Assembly (NCBI GenBank): GCA_013397115.1
Contig: VWZW01002312.1
Coordinates: forward strand, 1,304,062-1,368,061
Source of the DNA: Edolisoma coerulescens
Taxonomy: Eukaryota; Chordata; Aves; Passeriformes; Campephagidae
Reading direction: 5' to 3'
DNA length: 64,000 bases
Shown here one piece after another: positions 49,601-63,501 of this stretch. The notes under the pieces are model-generated. The model did no database searches, was not told where the DNA came from, and worked only from the letters and a program-made list of their open reading frames with translations. Numbering within the stretch: the stretch's first letter is position 1; each line of letters opens with the position of its first letter. A program made the translations under genes and the position numbers.

Positions 49601-50560
49601 CCACAGCCTTGTTCCTTACTGCAGATCCGCAACTTCTAGAGCCAATGTCCCACCTGATTCCTCTCATTCCTCTGCTGAGATCAACATTTCAATGAGAGTC
49701 AATGGAGCAAGAATTTTTACCATTAATGGTAACCTTTGCACACCAAGTAGTCTGACAGTTATGTATAACATCTCCACATTGTCATTTGAAAAAAAGAAAG
49801 AACAGAAATTTACTGCAGTTATTCCAGTGCCTAGATTAATTCTATTTTTGTTTTGACTGCAAAAATTTGTGAAAGGAAGAAAAAAGGACGGGTGCTTAAA
49901 AAATTTGCTTACAGGTGGCTGCTCTTATTCTCCACCCCAAAATGGAAAAAAATAGGAAAATAAAAAGAAACCTATCCCCACTCCTCTTTATCGAGTGAGG
50001 ATCTATCAAGCTGTAGCCCTGTATTTAGTACTGGTTTCACCTCTCCTCAGTCACTAGCTCTCACTATCGATACACAGTTTCTCTTCCTTCTCTGTACATT
50101 GGCCTCCAGATTAAAAGATTCTTTACAAGTTTTTCTTCTAACTTTTTGCTCGTTTTTATGAGTACTGAAGAAAAATAATTTAAAAGGCAATGAAGCCATT
50201 ATCAAAATCAAAAAAAATCCAAATTAAAACCCTTTTAGACAAGGTATTTTTCTTCTGAATTTCTAGAGGCACAGAGTACTCTATCAAACAAAATAGAAAA
50301 TAGCTATTTAAAAATCTCACTCAAATAGGCTTATTCCTTCAACAACAAAGAAAAAAAATGCTCTGTGAGCTACAGAAAGAGGCTTTGATCTCAGCTCTGT
50401 TTAAATAAACAGGACTTTGGAGAAAAGGTTTTCTGAAGTAGAATTACCATGGGCAATCAACCATAAAAATCACTATCTAGCTTATATAAATAAGAAGAGT
50501 ATTTTATCAGCAACTTGTATTGGACAAGACTTAAATGCTAAAAAAAGGTCTTTTTTTAAC
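40677..50560. other. Intronic or intergenic DNA with weak exon candidates
   Basis: Nearly 10 kb without a secure gene. Minus-strand exon-like segments with open frames are at 42,259-42,373 (phase 2-0, contains EISLQFTMAFAGQSSKQL), 43,417-43,476 (0-0, ENDYFFAHLWGDMLFS) and 47,664-47,764 (1-0, QLTAVESVFLLKENHNLL). They may be upstream exons of the chain, but they do not all join in frame and each has one weak splice site. A GC-richer patch at 48,880-49,250 has open frames on both strands but no recognised content. No repeat family was seen. Confidence 0.3.
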
Positions 50561-51005
50561 CATAGAATCATAGAATGGCTTGAGTTGGAGGGAATCTTAA
50601 ACATCATCTAGTCCCAAACCCCCTGCCATGGGCAGGGACATTTTTCACTAGACCACATTGCTCAGAGCCACACACAACCTGGCCTTGACACTGTCTGGGA
50701 TGGGGCATCAGCAGCTCGTCCGGGCAACCTGTTCCAGCGCCTCACCACCCTCACAGGAAAGAATTTCTTCTTAATATCTAATCTAAATCTACCCTATTTC
50801 TGCTTAAAACCATCGCCCCATGCCTATCACAACAGTCCCTGATAAAGAATCCCTCCCCATCTTTTCTGTCGTTCCTCTTTAGGTACTCTTTAGGTCTCCT
50901 TGGGGCCTTCTCTTCTCCAAGCTGAACTATCCCAGCTCTCTCAGCCTGCCATCAGAGGGAAGGTGATTCAGCCCTGGGAGCACCTTCATGACCTTCTCTG
51001 GAAGC
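50561..51005 (-). mobile_element. CR1 LINE 3' fragment, minus strand
   Basis: The plus strand begins 'catagaatcatagaatggc', the CR1 3' terminal repeat. It continues 'catcatctagtcccaaacc', 'ctgccatgggcaggg', 'cacacaacctggccttgac', 'gcaacctgttccagcgcc', 'aagaatttcttcttaatat' and 'ctctcctctccaagctgaa'-type motifs up to 'accttctctggaagc'. This is a canonical 5'-truncated CR1 in minus orientation and fairly young, since the 3' terminal repeat survives. Confidence 0.92.
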
Positions 51006-53689
51006 TAAAATAGTCTGAAGTTATTCTTGCTTGGATCACAGATATCTGGGATGTCTCGTGTCCAGTGACCCTTCCTGCAGACATCCCAGCTGCCACGAGA
51101 GACACAGCTCTGCCCAGGCAGAGCTCGTGGTGGCCTCAAGGAACTGCAGAGGTTTCAGTGCCCTTGTGACTAGGTACACTTTCTCAGCAGTCACCTGCAC
51201 TGCTGTCTCTATGACAAATTGCTCTTCCAGCTGTGGTGATATCATGTGGTGATAATTTCAATTAGAAACTGGCCAAATTCTTCCCTTCTGTCACTTGTCC
51301 TCCTCTTCCTTACAAACTACCCCCGAGAAATCTTGTTTGATCAGGGAATCACAGTCAGAGAGAATAGCAGGGAGTGCCTGGAGAATTTAGTCATCTACGT
51401 TTCTTTTTGAAGAGTTTCTTTTATTATTGAAAAGAAACAATGGGCATAATCAAGGAAGGAGACAAGACATAGTTGCTTTAAAACTTTTAAAGACATGTTT
51501 TTTTCAGAAGACTAAAGGAGAATTAGCCAAAATCCAAAAGCAAGGCATGTTTTATATGTAAACAGTGCATATATGTACATATCCAATTTTGTTCTTTAAT
51601 AAAAGGGAAATTATTTCTTCATTGATATGTACCAGATACTCTTGGAATGAACAGTGAAAAACAAGGTAGAGGAGGTCACTGCAAACACCAGAAACTCCAT
51701 GAATGTGAAGAGTCCTTATGATGTAATAGCAACCAATTCTTGCTATTCTGCTTCTGACTACCAAAGTTTTGAATGCTGTTTAATAAAAGGCCAGACACGT
51801 AAGGAAAATAAAAAGGATTTTCTATCCCAACTAACACACTCCTGACAAGGTTGCAGAATCCAGGGCTTGTTGAAGTGACAGGCAGCTGCTGATGTGATTT
51901 TAAAGGAGTTGTTACAGCAGGAGAGGTATTAAAGCAGGAAAGGCATTGCAGAAGCTCCTAGAGTGAGGTGCAAATGTAGAAACTGGAAGAGAACTTCTTC
52001 CAGTCTCACCATAATTAAGAGTAAAAAAAAGCTGTGCAAATAATCATGAGAGTATTTCTTTTAACATATGGTTTTGATGAAATGTCCTGTCAGTCTGCAT
52101 CTTTTAAATTTGAGGTCCAGTTTATGACTAGAGAAAAGAGCACTCCTGTTCATGCGAAAAGGCAAGGTGGTCTGAGCTGGAAGCTGAAGTCTATCACCCA
52201 CAAACCTTTGCCACAAATCACTCCTGAGAGTCAATGAGTGTCTCCACTGGATATAGTTTTTGATAGAAAAGGTTCTTCACTTGATGCTGTGGCCAGTGAT
52301 GGAACATCATCTTGTTTTTCCTGCTCAGTCATTCTCCAAAAGTGATACATTCAAGTCAAATCCATTGCCTCCTTCACTGATGAGTTCTTAGGCGGCCTGG
52401 GTAGCTACAGTAGATTACAGAATAAGTAAGAGTTGCCAAGTTTTCTGGGACATTTTTTGTGAGGTCTTGTTTTGTTTTACTTTGGTTTTAATTTTCCTTC
52501 ATTTCACTCCATACACAAAACAACACTTGATTGAAAACTGCTACTTGAAAACTACTTCATTCAAGAACTTCATTTAAGGATAGAGGGGGAGCTGCATATG
52601 CACACATGGAGTCCTTTTAGCACATCAGCTCTCAGCCCCAACCTGTGGGCAGGCAGGAGGGGAAGCCTTGCTGTGGGTACCCAGCGCTGCAGAGCTCCGC
52701 ACAAGGTTTCTTGGTGACACGACAGATCTGTCCTGGTAACAGATGTCCTCAGCTTTGGCTTGTCAGAGGGGAAACAACCACTTCAAAACAGAGCATGACC
52801 TCAATAGTCAAACCCAAAAACTGCTGCCAAAGCCTTTCCTTAAAATTTCCAACACAAAACACAGGCTCTCAGAAGAGAAAAAAATCATTTTCTTGAAAAC
52901 ATAAACATTTCCACTAAAAAAATGGAAGCATCAAGTGCAACCTTCAGCAATAGAAACAAATATTTCCTGTTTAAAGAAAAATAGGGTTTTGTTAAAAGAT
53001 AATTCAGAAGATTTCTAATAAAAATGTATATAAATTCAATATGTAGAAATCTTATCCTTGTGACTGCCCTGTTTCCTATGAAGAAAGGAGGCAAGGTTTT
53101 AGATCTCATTTACCCTCATTTATTAAAACCAGGACCTACTTAAACTAAGTTCATCATCTTTGCACACAAGGATAACTAAATTGGCATAGCTTGACTATAT
53201 GTCATTTACTTTAGATATCCATAAGACAACCAGACATTGCACTGGTCATAAACCTCCTCCCTCCTCAGCCTGGTGCTGGAGCAAAGCACTAAGTGACAAT
53301 GAGTTTCTTTCAAAGGGCAAAGCTGGTTTGGAACCAGTCTGTGTTTGCCAGCTGCGTGAGGTCCTAGTTCTTTATCCCTTGCTGCCCTTTTGCGAGCTCT
53401 GGCTGCAGTTGTTGTCTTGAACTGGACACTGGCCAGCTGAACAGCTGGGTATGAACGGAGAGGTCAGAGGCCGGGTGCATCCAGCCCCATGCTCTGCCTC
53501 CAGCAGCACGATAGGAGACACCAGTCACGAAAGCCTGCTGCTCTCCTGGTTTTGTTCTCCTGCACCTTTCTCCCTCACCCTCAGATGCTGTGTCAGGGTT
53601 GTTAGGGGATACATGCCCCTTTTTGTGTCCTTTAGACATTTAAGTTAACTGTTTCCAGCCCTATTACCCATTAAATTGTCTAATATATA
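51006..53689. other. Intronic or intergenic DNA; nothing supported
   Basis: About 2.7 kb. Open frames up to 91 codons occur on both strands without splice or family support. No repeat was recognised. Confidence 0.4.
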
Positions 53690-54360
53690 TTTGATGCTGA
53701 TGGCATCTGCTTCTACAATCTCCTGCAAGATCAAGTTCAGGAGTTCACTAATCAAACAGTGTAGTGTTTTCTCTCAGATTTAAACTGACCTCTGACCAAC
53801 TTCAAGTACTTGTGACTTTAGTTATGCATTAGGCCTGTCCACCTCCCTTCTGATTTTGTAGGCTTCAGGCATAGCATTCCAGCTTCTTCTGCTCTAAGAC
53901 AAGGAGTCTCTTTAATTTTAATGTCTCCTTAAAAGACACTGATCTTGATTGCTGCCTTCTTCTAGGTTCTTCTTCCTGCAGTGTGGAGAATGGAATTGCA
54001 TACAGAACTTAAGTTGTGCACACACAAAATAAAAGAGTGCCTTTTTCTTCTCATCACCCCTCTAATGCTGACCAACACTTTGTTGGGCTTTTTAGCTGCT
54101 GCTGTTGAATACGGAAAGTTAATTGAAGAAAGCTCTCAATAGTGACTCCAAGACCTCTTTCTAAGTTCAGCATCATGTAGACATGGTTAAGACTGTTTTA
54201 TCTCTCATGTTTTTAACCCTTATGTTTATGGCCTCATATTTATCTACTTTAAACTCATCTACTAACGTTTTGTTTCCTTACTCATTTTTGCAATGTTCAT
54301 TTTGAGTCCCATTTCATCAGCCCATTTGATTACTTCCTCCATGATGGAAATTGAATATTA
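53690..54360 (-). mobile_element. Old, diverged CR1/L3-type LINE, minus strand
   Basis: Plus-strand wording follows the antisense of the ancient amniote CR1 element: 'ttttgggctttttagctgct' type spacing at 54,085-54,105, 'agtgactccaagacctctttc' at 54,142-54,162, 'cctcatatttatctacttt' and 'tcatctactaacgttttg', then 'catttttgcaatg'. It is highly decayed. The same family portion is present in the copy at 12.45-13.95k. Edges are approximate. Confidence 0.6.
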
Positions 54361-57300
54361 AGCCCCACTGAAGCTCTGTCTTTTGCTGGGCAGATCTTCT
54401 AGAGGAAAGGAAGACTTCTCTCTTCAGATAAAATAGCACCTATTCACACTCACACAATTCACTATTCAGCACAATACTCTTCAATCATCAAGGTCTGTCC
54501 ATGGAAAGTGCTCTGTTGAAAGTGTTAAAATCATATACAGGGAGTTGAATAGTACAGAAATAAAAGAACTGGAAGGGGAAGAGATACATTCAAAGTTTTT
54601 GCATAAGAATACACCAGCCACTAAGGAGCTGTGGATTATATTTTTTCTATTTTATTCAAAGGCATTTGCTTAATGCCACTTCTTAATTTTGCATGAAGCA
54701 TTCTTAGAAAAACATTTTACAAGAGGCTACATAAAGAAAACAAAACCTTATGATTACAAACAGAAAATGCCTTTGGTGTCCACCACTTGTGAAAGGGAAA
54801 CTTCCTCAGTTATGATAGAAAGAGAATTTGAAGTATTGTTGTACTGTCCAATAATAGAATTAACAGTTGGACAGGTTTTTATTAGTCTTACTTCTACTTG
54901 TATCAAGATAATTTCCCCAGGACAAGCAGAAAACTGACTGAAGTTTTCCTGAAACCAGTTCTCACCCTCCCAACGGTGCCCTGCTCAGAAAGCTACTGTG
55001 CATCATGCCACAGAGTTTCTTATCCCTTGGTGCCCTAACAACACATCCGTGTCCATACTTGAGCACCCTGTCTAAAAATCAGATTGTTTTGTTTCCACAG
55101 CCCACCAGAACATTCAGAGAAGAGATGCCAACATTATGTACCCACAGAAATAATTTCTATGGTAGTATTTTCCCTTCATATATTCTTCCCTTCTCTTTCC
55201 TTTTCACCTGCATATTCCTGCTGTCATTGTACTGCTAACGAACAAAAGTGGGATATAGGCCTTACAGGGGAGTTTGAGGTAGTTTTACTGTAATACTACT
55301 ATTTTCCAAGGTGTGCAGTAAACCAGAATATTTTTTCAGAAGGTCTAGGATGGTCCAGCTGGGATTTCAAGCTTAGGTTTGACTAGGAAGTTTAAACAGG
55401 GACTGCACACTGTGTTAAATTTCCCAGACAGTATGTATGTGCACATGTAACACTGCATGGTGGATTTTCCAAGGACAAGCCATACCCCACAAGCTGGAGC
55501 AGCAGCAGCATGACCACAGCAGTTGTGTATCCATTCCATGACAGTTTGTCAGTTCATAACTAAATCCTCATTATTAACTAATCTCCAAACTCTCTCTGCC
55601 CTTGCTTGCACTGCCCTGGCATCTAGCGCTGTGTCCCAGAGCAGAAGGGTTGAAGAAAACACCCTTTCCATCACAGGGATAGTTTATAGCACCTAAATCC
55701 TGGCAGAATGCTGTTCATTCCCCAGCAGTGCCTGAAAGAAAATCACACCTGGTTATATAATGTGTATAGCATCCTCGTCTGCTTCCCAGGGCACTCCTTC
55801 ACATTTTGGCTGGCTTGGTTCCCTCCTAAGGTAAAAAGCTTGAAAAAAAAAAAAAGAAAGAAAAGTAAAGGAAAGGAAAACGGGAATTATTGAGGCTTCT
55901 CCTGTAATAACACTTTTGCATAAGGGGGATACAGTAGGGGACAAAGTGTAGGGAGAGTTGTGCTGCCCACTGCCACAGTTTGAGCACCTTCACCCAACAA
56001 CCCAGCACTTCTGAGAAGCAGAGTGAGGGAAGCACTGACTGCTGGACTGCTGACATTTGTTAGTGCATCCAGAAAACTGCACATCTGCAGTAAACAAACT
56101 TCCTTCTCATGTTTGTAAATTCAGAGCAGAGAAAAGGTCAGCCAGGATTCAGCCTCACTGCGTAGATATGATCTACTGCTCGAAGCACTAATGAAGGGAC
56201 CTGGTAGAAACAGTCAGAGCAATTTTCTAATTTCCTTGGGTCCCTGCTTCATATAGGAAAGAGACAAATTAGCAACAAAGTACAAGGTCTAGGCATGTGT
56301 TCTTGAACACCAGAATTAATAGAAAACATGATTAGTGGAGATCAGTAAACACAATGTGTCCCAAAAATAATCTCTCAAGGGCTCTACCAGCTAAATTTAA
56401 ACTATTTAACAAGGATCGCTTGTCTACAGCAGCAGCAGATTAAACTGCAGAGTTTGTTGTGGGCTTAAGGGCTCAACTATGCAACCTGTGTTTGCATTGA
56501 AATTTAATTCCCTTTTGACGTAGAAGGCTTGGACAAAGTCCTCTGTACCACGTAAGCTCTGCACAGGAAGCGGGCAAGTAATCAGAATGTTGCATAGCCA
56601 AGGAAATTCTGGCTGGCCTCACAGCTGGTGGCCATGCCTTGAGCAACCAGCTTCAAGAGCTTTCCTAAGCAAAACAAAGGCGCAGCGGCACAGTCCTTGT
56701 CCCAGTGCCAATGGTGCAGTGTGCAACCTCCTGGCCTCTTTAGCAAGATGGGGAAGGTTCTTTAAACAAAGACTCCCTTATGAATTGCCATTTTCTCCCA
56801 CGTGAAGTCAAGTCTGAGTGCATAACATACAACCATATGTCATGCTACAGTCATGCCACTGACACTAGGTCAGATTTTGGCCCCAGACACAGATGGCTTA
56901 GATGCTCCAGGCACTACACACAAGGCTTCTGTGTGCGAGCTGAGAGAATGATCCCAGCTCCTCTGTTGGCATATGAATATTAATTACTTTGGAGATACTA
57001 AAACTAACTTTAATTAGGGCTCAGGGAGCTAACATGCTTTATCCAGCCTAGTTTTCAGTGACAAGAAGAGCACTTGAGGCTCAGCACACAAGTTAGCGTA
57101 AAACATGCCATAACAGCTCCAATGTAAAGTTTCAAATCATCTGTTGGAGAAGTAGTGGAGGAGGCATCCCATCCTACCACCAGCAACCCTGCCTGCCTCA
57201 GAACAAAACCTTTTGCTCAGAAGAGAAGGGTGGCACCTACCTCCAAGGCTGGAAGCCTTTCTAATCTCATAGTCCAAAGCCAGATCTTCAGGCTGGTTCT

Positions 57301-58081
57301 GGACATCTCTGCCTCTTTAATTCCACAGTACAAGACACTTCTTGTTCTGGGCCCCGGTATAACCCAGCACCATGTTGCACATTTTTATACCATGGTTTCA
57401 CCGAGCGCTCCCTTGATGGCTCTCATTGCCGCCAGCAGGCAGCATGGACACACTGCCCCAAGGACTGGCTGGCTGCACACCTCATTGCCTTGAGAGTATC
57501 AGATGGCCGTGTGGTATTTCGCTTCCTTATCAGTCCTAGGCCCTCCTTGTTTTTTTAAGCATTTGCCTTCATCTAGATAATAAATACTTCTTTTCTTCTT
57601 TTTCTTAGTTTTTGCAATAGATCCCATGCTACCAGCTGCTTGCACATCTCTGTGTATCCAATCTCCAGCTCTGCACACGCAATACTTTTTTAGTCTTCTA
57701 AATGCCCTCTGAGGCTTTACAAGAGAGGATTATTTGCTTATTTTAAAGTAAGGAAAAACCATGGCAGAGAGCCAGGGCCCAAGACCGCAAGGTAACTCTG
57801 AAAGAAACTTGGTCCCAATGCTTGGGTCACCATATCAAAGAGGTTGCTGTTGACTTCACCCAAGTGGGGAATGAATGACAGGTAACAACTTTCCATCTTC
57901 CCTGAACTGAATCTGTCTCTGGATCATTTTTCTTTTACCCATTGTACACATAAAGAGTGACTGGGCAGCTCACAGCACTAATTGCCTGAGCCCAGGCATT
58001 CCTCTAAGCAAAGAAGCTGATTTACCCCTGGAGTGAAAGTATTCGGCACAGTACCAGAGAGGATTAATGTGCCAGACTTAC
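54361..58081. other. Intronic or intergenic DNA; weak signals only
   Basis: About 3.7 kb. At 54,689-54,937 a plus-strand frame of 82 codons is open. At 54,892-54,936 the minus strand has a strong donor (agtagaa/gtaagact) with a 45-nt open segment. Neither can be joined to anything. A poly-A/purine run is at 55,842-55,880. Confidence 0.35.
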
Positions 58082-58343
58082 CAGGAGCAAGAGGGGCTGA
58101 GTCCAGACACCCATGAAAAATGGCTGGGTTTTGTCTGGAAACAATTGTATTCATATTCCATATCTCCATACCTACTGTGGAAGAAGTTACTTGGATGGAA
58201 GAAGTGACTTTAACAGGAAGATTTTCAATGGTAACATTTCCTGACAAGGTGCCAGTAACTGCAGTATTCCAATAAAAGCTATTATTTTTGAACCAGTGCC
58301 ATGCAAGAGCCTTACTTTGCATATCTTCTGCAACTCCTGTCAG
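58082..58343 (-). CDS. Orphan coding exon (phase 0-1), unidentified
   Basis: Seen: the acceptor tgtgcttctccccacag and the donor gctcctg/gtaagtctg are both strong on the minus strand. The 262 nt between are open in one frame (87 codons + 1 base), among the longest splice-bounded frames in the window. The reading includes SKALAWHWFKNNSFYWN, then GTLSGNVTIENLPVKV and GMEIWNMNTIVSRQNP. There are several potential N-glycosylation sites (NNS, NVT), which hints at a secreted or membrane protein, but no signal peptide lies in this exon. It has the same orientation as the exon chain 17 kb further left and could be its 5' part or another gene. The family is not recognised. Confidence 0.55.
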
Positions 58344-61300
58344 CTGTGGGGAGAAGCACATGGTGCCTCTGAGAAGGCAAGCTGGAGATGTGGCAGTGTA
58401 GAGGAAGAAGCACAAAGAGGCAGGTCCCTGCAGCCTTCCCTTGAGAGGCAGCTCCATCCTGCACACCTTGTTCTGATGGAAAGGAGTGCCCAAGAAGGAG
58501 AGTGTCTTCTGACTACCTGCTCTGTCCTTGCCTTTGCTCAGGCTTCCACAGATGTCACAAGTATCTTTTGAGCCCCAGGAAGACCAAAATTGCCATAAAA
58601 CAAAGCCAAACCAACTGAATGAACATTAGAACAGAGCATTTCAAAGTAAGCGGAATCTTGAAGAATTTTTAAATCTACCACTCAGACTGCAAAAAGCTCT
58701 GCTGTTGAAGGTAGACACAGATTCAACAAATAGGTGTTTTTACAAAAGAGCAAATTAAATGTCTGTGGGTTTTCAGGACATGACAGGGTTAGAACATTAT
58801 AAATATAAGGGACCGGATAAGTGGTTTTATGGCTTTTATTTTCCTTTCAGCTTCCACGAAGCACCCTCAAGTTAAAAACAGGTAAAAGTCAGTGAAGATT
58901 ATCCCTTCACAAACTCGTAGAGGACTCTAGAAAAAAAAATCAGCCCTCATTCTGGAGGTCTGACTGATTTTTCAGAGATTGAAACTCTTGTCTATGGAAA
59001 CTTTTTGGGTTTGGGTATTGTGACTTGCCAAAAGGGATAAACAACTACTTTGGCAGCTAAGGTATTTTTAGACAGAATCTTCTGGATGGCACAAAATTTG
59101 TGTGATAACATTCAAAGGTAAAAATAGTAAAATATTCCCAAGAAAGGAAATGTTAGCTTTGTGATAAACATTTGCCTCTATTTCAAGGAATGTACCTTTC
59201 TACCACAAACATTAAAAAATTAAAAATTTTATACAAATAAATATATTGTTTTCTCCCCAAAATTTTCCAAAGATAAAAACCAAACATTTCAAAACAAAAT
59301 TTTTAAGAATAGTTGTAATATAAAAAAATTACCATGAGAGCCATTTCCATCAAGATGTTACAAGATTCAAGGAGCATCAGGAAGAGTAATATAGAACAGC
59401 CATACAGACATATACTCATACAGAGACCCAAAGAACTTTGCAAAATGAATGGGTTTCTTTAACCTACAGATGTCACAGGACAGGTATGCATCCTAACTGG
59501 TCTGTTGTGTTCAAGTATTTCCATGCAGATCAGCAAACTTGGATACGTGAAAATCCTTACATATGTCACATGGGACTGCTCACGCACATCACAGCTGCTT
59601 GATGGATGTAAATTATATGTTGGACGCTCAACCACAGTCCAGCCTCTAAAGCACTCACAAATAGAACACAACAATATTTCACCTTTCCTTATGCAAAGAA
59701 GTTATCAAATACTTTCTCAGTCCTAAAGCCATCTTTATTGTTAAGCAAAAAGGCCACACTTAGTCCCAAGTTAGCACTTCAATGTCTACAACAGTTCCTG
59801 ACAGCATTCGAGCATCCTGAAATGCTCCAGAAAATCAAAAATGTCTACCCAATTTGGGGGTCTTTAGAAATGTCATATGTCTGAAGGGAAAAATCTTTTC
59901 TCCATCTTTGCAGCAGCTGTAAGCCCTTTAAATACTAGAATTAATGTTGTTCATTGAGTATTGGTTTCACCACTCCACCAACACATTTTATCAGCTGGTC
60001 TGTAGCTGAGCAAGGCACACCAGCTGCCAAGGCCAGCGTGCTTTGCACAAAGGCAGCAAGGACATTCCTGTTTAAAACTCAGCCTGTTTATGTGGCAGAA
60101 ATAATTAACCCACACTCCTGGACTTGGTTTGGCAGGCAGACCATTGTTGTTTGAAAGACTAAAAAGAGGCTTTTAATGAAGAACCAAGATAAACCAGCAC
60201 TAAAAATATTGTGATAGGATTTTTTTTCACCTGTGCTATGTGATTACATTACCCTGGTTCAAACTCTCAGATCTGTTGTGCACAATGAACTAAACTTCTA
60301 AAGTCTGTCTGATCATCTCCACTCCAGTCACTGATGTGCAAACATATTTGTCCAAAAAGAGGGAAACACACATTTCTAAGGACAACAAGAAGCTTGCCCA
60401 TCACAGGAAAAAAAATAAAGAGATTACTTACCCAAAATGTTGTAGAAGGACATGTGCGTGAAAAGTCATTACTCAAAAATTTGAACAAATCTGAAAAGCT
60501 GTGGCTGCAGCCAAAATTTTGTTCTAGTTAAATGCAAACATTTCTATAGTATTTCTCATGACCATTAACCTTTGCTTTTACTTCCAGAAAGGTGGTGTGT
60601 TTTACAAGGAAATTATTGCACAATTAATTATCAGTCACTAATCAAACTATAACCGGGGACAGGAATCAGCAAACCTACTATGAAATATCAGTTAGACATG
60701 CCACAATTTGCTAGCGTGTCTCATAAGGAAATTAGAATGCTTTATCTCTCTCAGGATTTTATGGCAGGTCGGTAGTGTGATTCCATGGGTATAACAGGAC
60801 ACAGGGAAGAAAGCCTCATTTTTTTTCTCTGATGAAGATTAATATCTTTAAAAACATAACAAGACAGACTGGTATAAGATTATGAGAAATTTGATAAACA
60901 ACATGGATCCACATCAAAAGATTAATATACCATTTGTTCATCATGTAAATTATGCTATCTGGGGTAGGGAAAAAATGCTAAGTTCAAAGGAAAAATAAGA
61001 ACTGAAAAAAGAAAGCCTGCTCAGAGTCATTAATTATGAATTCTCCTGAAGTCTAGTGAAGTGACCCAAGCAATGAACTGAGTGATTAAAATCATGCTTT
61101 TTTTCAAACTAGAAGGGAAAGTATGAGTAAAATTTACAGTTTCATCCATTGAATCTGTTGTTTCACAAAAAGGTTAAAACCCTGAATTTCTAGCTTCAGC
61201 TGCAGAGCAGAATGCTTTGCCACTGGGACAGAGCCTGCCCAAGACCATGGTGAGAATCTTTCTGATGCAAAAGGCCTGTCAAAGGCCTCACCAACAAGGA

Positions 61301-63159
61301 TGAATTTCAGCTGGAGCAGGAGATCAAAGAGTATCCACAAGCAGGTTATTGCTGTGACTTGCTTCCCACCCAGCTTCAAAGGGAAGGGCAGTGCTGTGGC
61401 AGAGGGAGTGGGCTGTTCACAGGCTGCATGGGAGCAGCTGCTGCACTCTAGTACCTCCAGGAGCTTGGATCTAGGATATTGGAACAAGAAGAAAGCCCAG
61501 TCACAATTGTCTGAGTGGATAAAAGACAGATGTGTTCCCCCTCCCAGAGGCTGGATCTGGGCTCTCCCTCAGCCCTCCTCTGCTGGATGGTGGCGTACAC
61601 GGGCAGGTTTCAGGACTCCTGTCCCTGCAGCAGGACCCAGCCAACAGCTGGGTATTGCTCCTACACCCAATCTGCTGCTCAGCCACAAGCACTCTTCCTG
61701 TCCATTGCCCTCCGCAGCACACATTCTTCCCTGTATTTGTACCATATCCCTCTCCCACAGTCCGTCTTCCTACACGAAAAAAACCTGTTTACTTCCTTTC
61801 TCTAGCTGTCCATCCCACCTCTACTTTGGCTGAAATGGAGGGGTGGGGTTGTGGTGTGTGGAAAATAGCAAAAAAAAATAACAAAAAATTGTGATGTTAG
61901 GATACCAACACCTAACTAAAAAATCACAGTTTGTTTCCTTTGCACCGATGAGCAGGCTTTGCGAGCTCTAAAAGGCCACACTGATATGCTGACTAGTAGG
62001 CCTTAAAGGCCACCAAGGTCCAGGCTGGTGCAGTCTGCCCAGGGAATGTGCTTTTCTGCTGAAGAGAGGTCGGGTGTGCTACGGACTTAGGGGAGCTTCT
62101 GGGACCAGTCCCAGCTTGTGGCTTTCCACTGCCTGTGCTGGCAATGCCATCAAAACTGCCACCCCTACTCTGCCTTAACTGCTGGTGCTGACACAAAGTG
62201 TGGGAGAGAAATATGTTTTTCCAGTAGCAGTTTTCCAATATCTGGACATATTTATTTCATTTTAACATGGACTAGTAATGAAGAGCACCTGTTTTTAACT
62301 ATGGACTGAGACTGTGGTGGTGGAGAATTATTTAAAAGCTAGACTAACAACCAGCTGAGGTTAAATTAATTTTTATGGAACTCAAAACTGGAAGGCAAAG
62401 GTACCTGTTCCCACAGCTAACTTATTCCTGAGGTAATGGCATTGATGGTAATGGGAAAAGTATTTTTACCATCCCCAAAATATTTAATGGAAAAAATTAG
62501 GCAGTTGAAGGAAGAATCATATATTACTCTTTTGGGATTCAATTTTTTTTCCTATTCTCTTTTCCTTTTCTTTGTCTTCTTTTTCATTTTCTTTATTATA
62601 TAAAGCAGCAGTTATCAAAACCCAGATGTTTTCCATCTCTATTGAAAAAATATTTTAGAAAAGAAACAAGCAATGCTGGATTCAAAGGTTATTGTGCTGG
62701 CTCCCTGGTATTCTGCTTCTATAAAGATGTATACACCTTAAATCCACAGTGACAGCCACACGGTTTCAAGACAACTGGGTAGGGAACTGTAAACGTTAAA
62801 ATAACCATGAAAGAAAAAGGAAAAAAGCTTTTATTAAATACCTAAGTTCTTAGAAAACACTTGTTGCTTCTAGAAGTCTTATACAGTCACTGACATAGGT
62901 GAAAAAAAGACTGACTTTGTGTAGAAACTATTTCCAATAATTTGAGATCTACAGACATGTGGAGCCAATGAACATGTGCAGGTTTTGTGCAGGTATTCAA
63001 CTTTCATATTTATAAATACCAGGTAATTTTCACAGCCTCCTTGGGATGATGAGCATTGTTACTCCCATCTCACAGATAGAAATCAGAGGATGTTAACTGA
63101 TGCCTGAGATCTGTCTCATGTTTGGCCTAAATGCCATGACAGACACTGTAGGGAATAAA
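58344..63159. other. Intronic or intergenic DNA; nothing supported
   Basis: About 4.8 kb. A 177-codon plus-strand frame at 61,300-61,833 and a 117-codon minus-strand frame at 61,134-61,487 overlap in a GC-richer patch, with no splice sites or domains I can defend. The rest is AT-rich. Confidence 0.35.
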
Positions 63160-63501
63160 TGTTTTTAAATGTTAAGGTCCTCAACAACTTTTTGGTCACA
63201 GTCTTCACTGGAAACCTTTCTTCCCACCCCACTTGACTGGATGGATGGCAGAATGGGGACTAGGGGGGGAGCAAAGTCCCTCCCACTGNTAGAAATCAGA
63301 GGATGTTAACTGATGCCTGAGATCTGTCTCATGTTTGGCCTAAATGCCATGACAGACACTGTAGGGAATAAATGTTTTTAAATGTTAAGGTCCTCAACAA
63401 CTTTTTGGTCACAGTCTTCACTGGAAACCTTTCTTCCCACCCCACTTGACTGGATGGATGGCAGAATGGGGACTAGGGGGGGAGCAAAGTCCCTCCCACT
63501 G
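63077..63501 (+). repeat. Exact 212-bp direct duplication with single N at junction
   Basis: 63,077-63,288 and 63,290-63,501 read identically (tagaaatcagaggatg to ccctcccactg), with one N at 63,289 between them. As with the 274-bp case, this looks like an unmerged contig overlap. It duplicates the left end of the CR1 copy. Confidence 0.95.

Noticed and set aside
61300..61833. 177-codon plus-strand frame
   Set aside because: No splice sites, no domain, and open frames overlap in other frames and strand; likely compositional.
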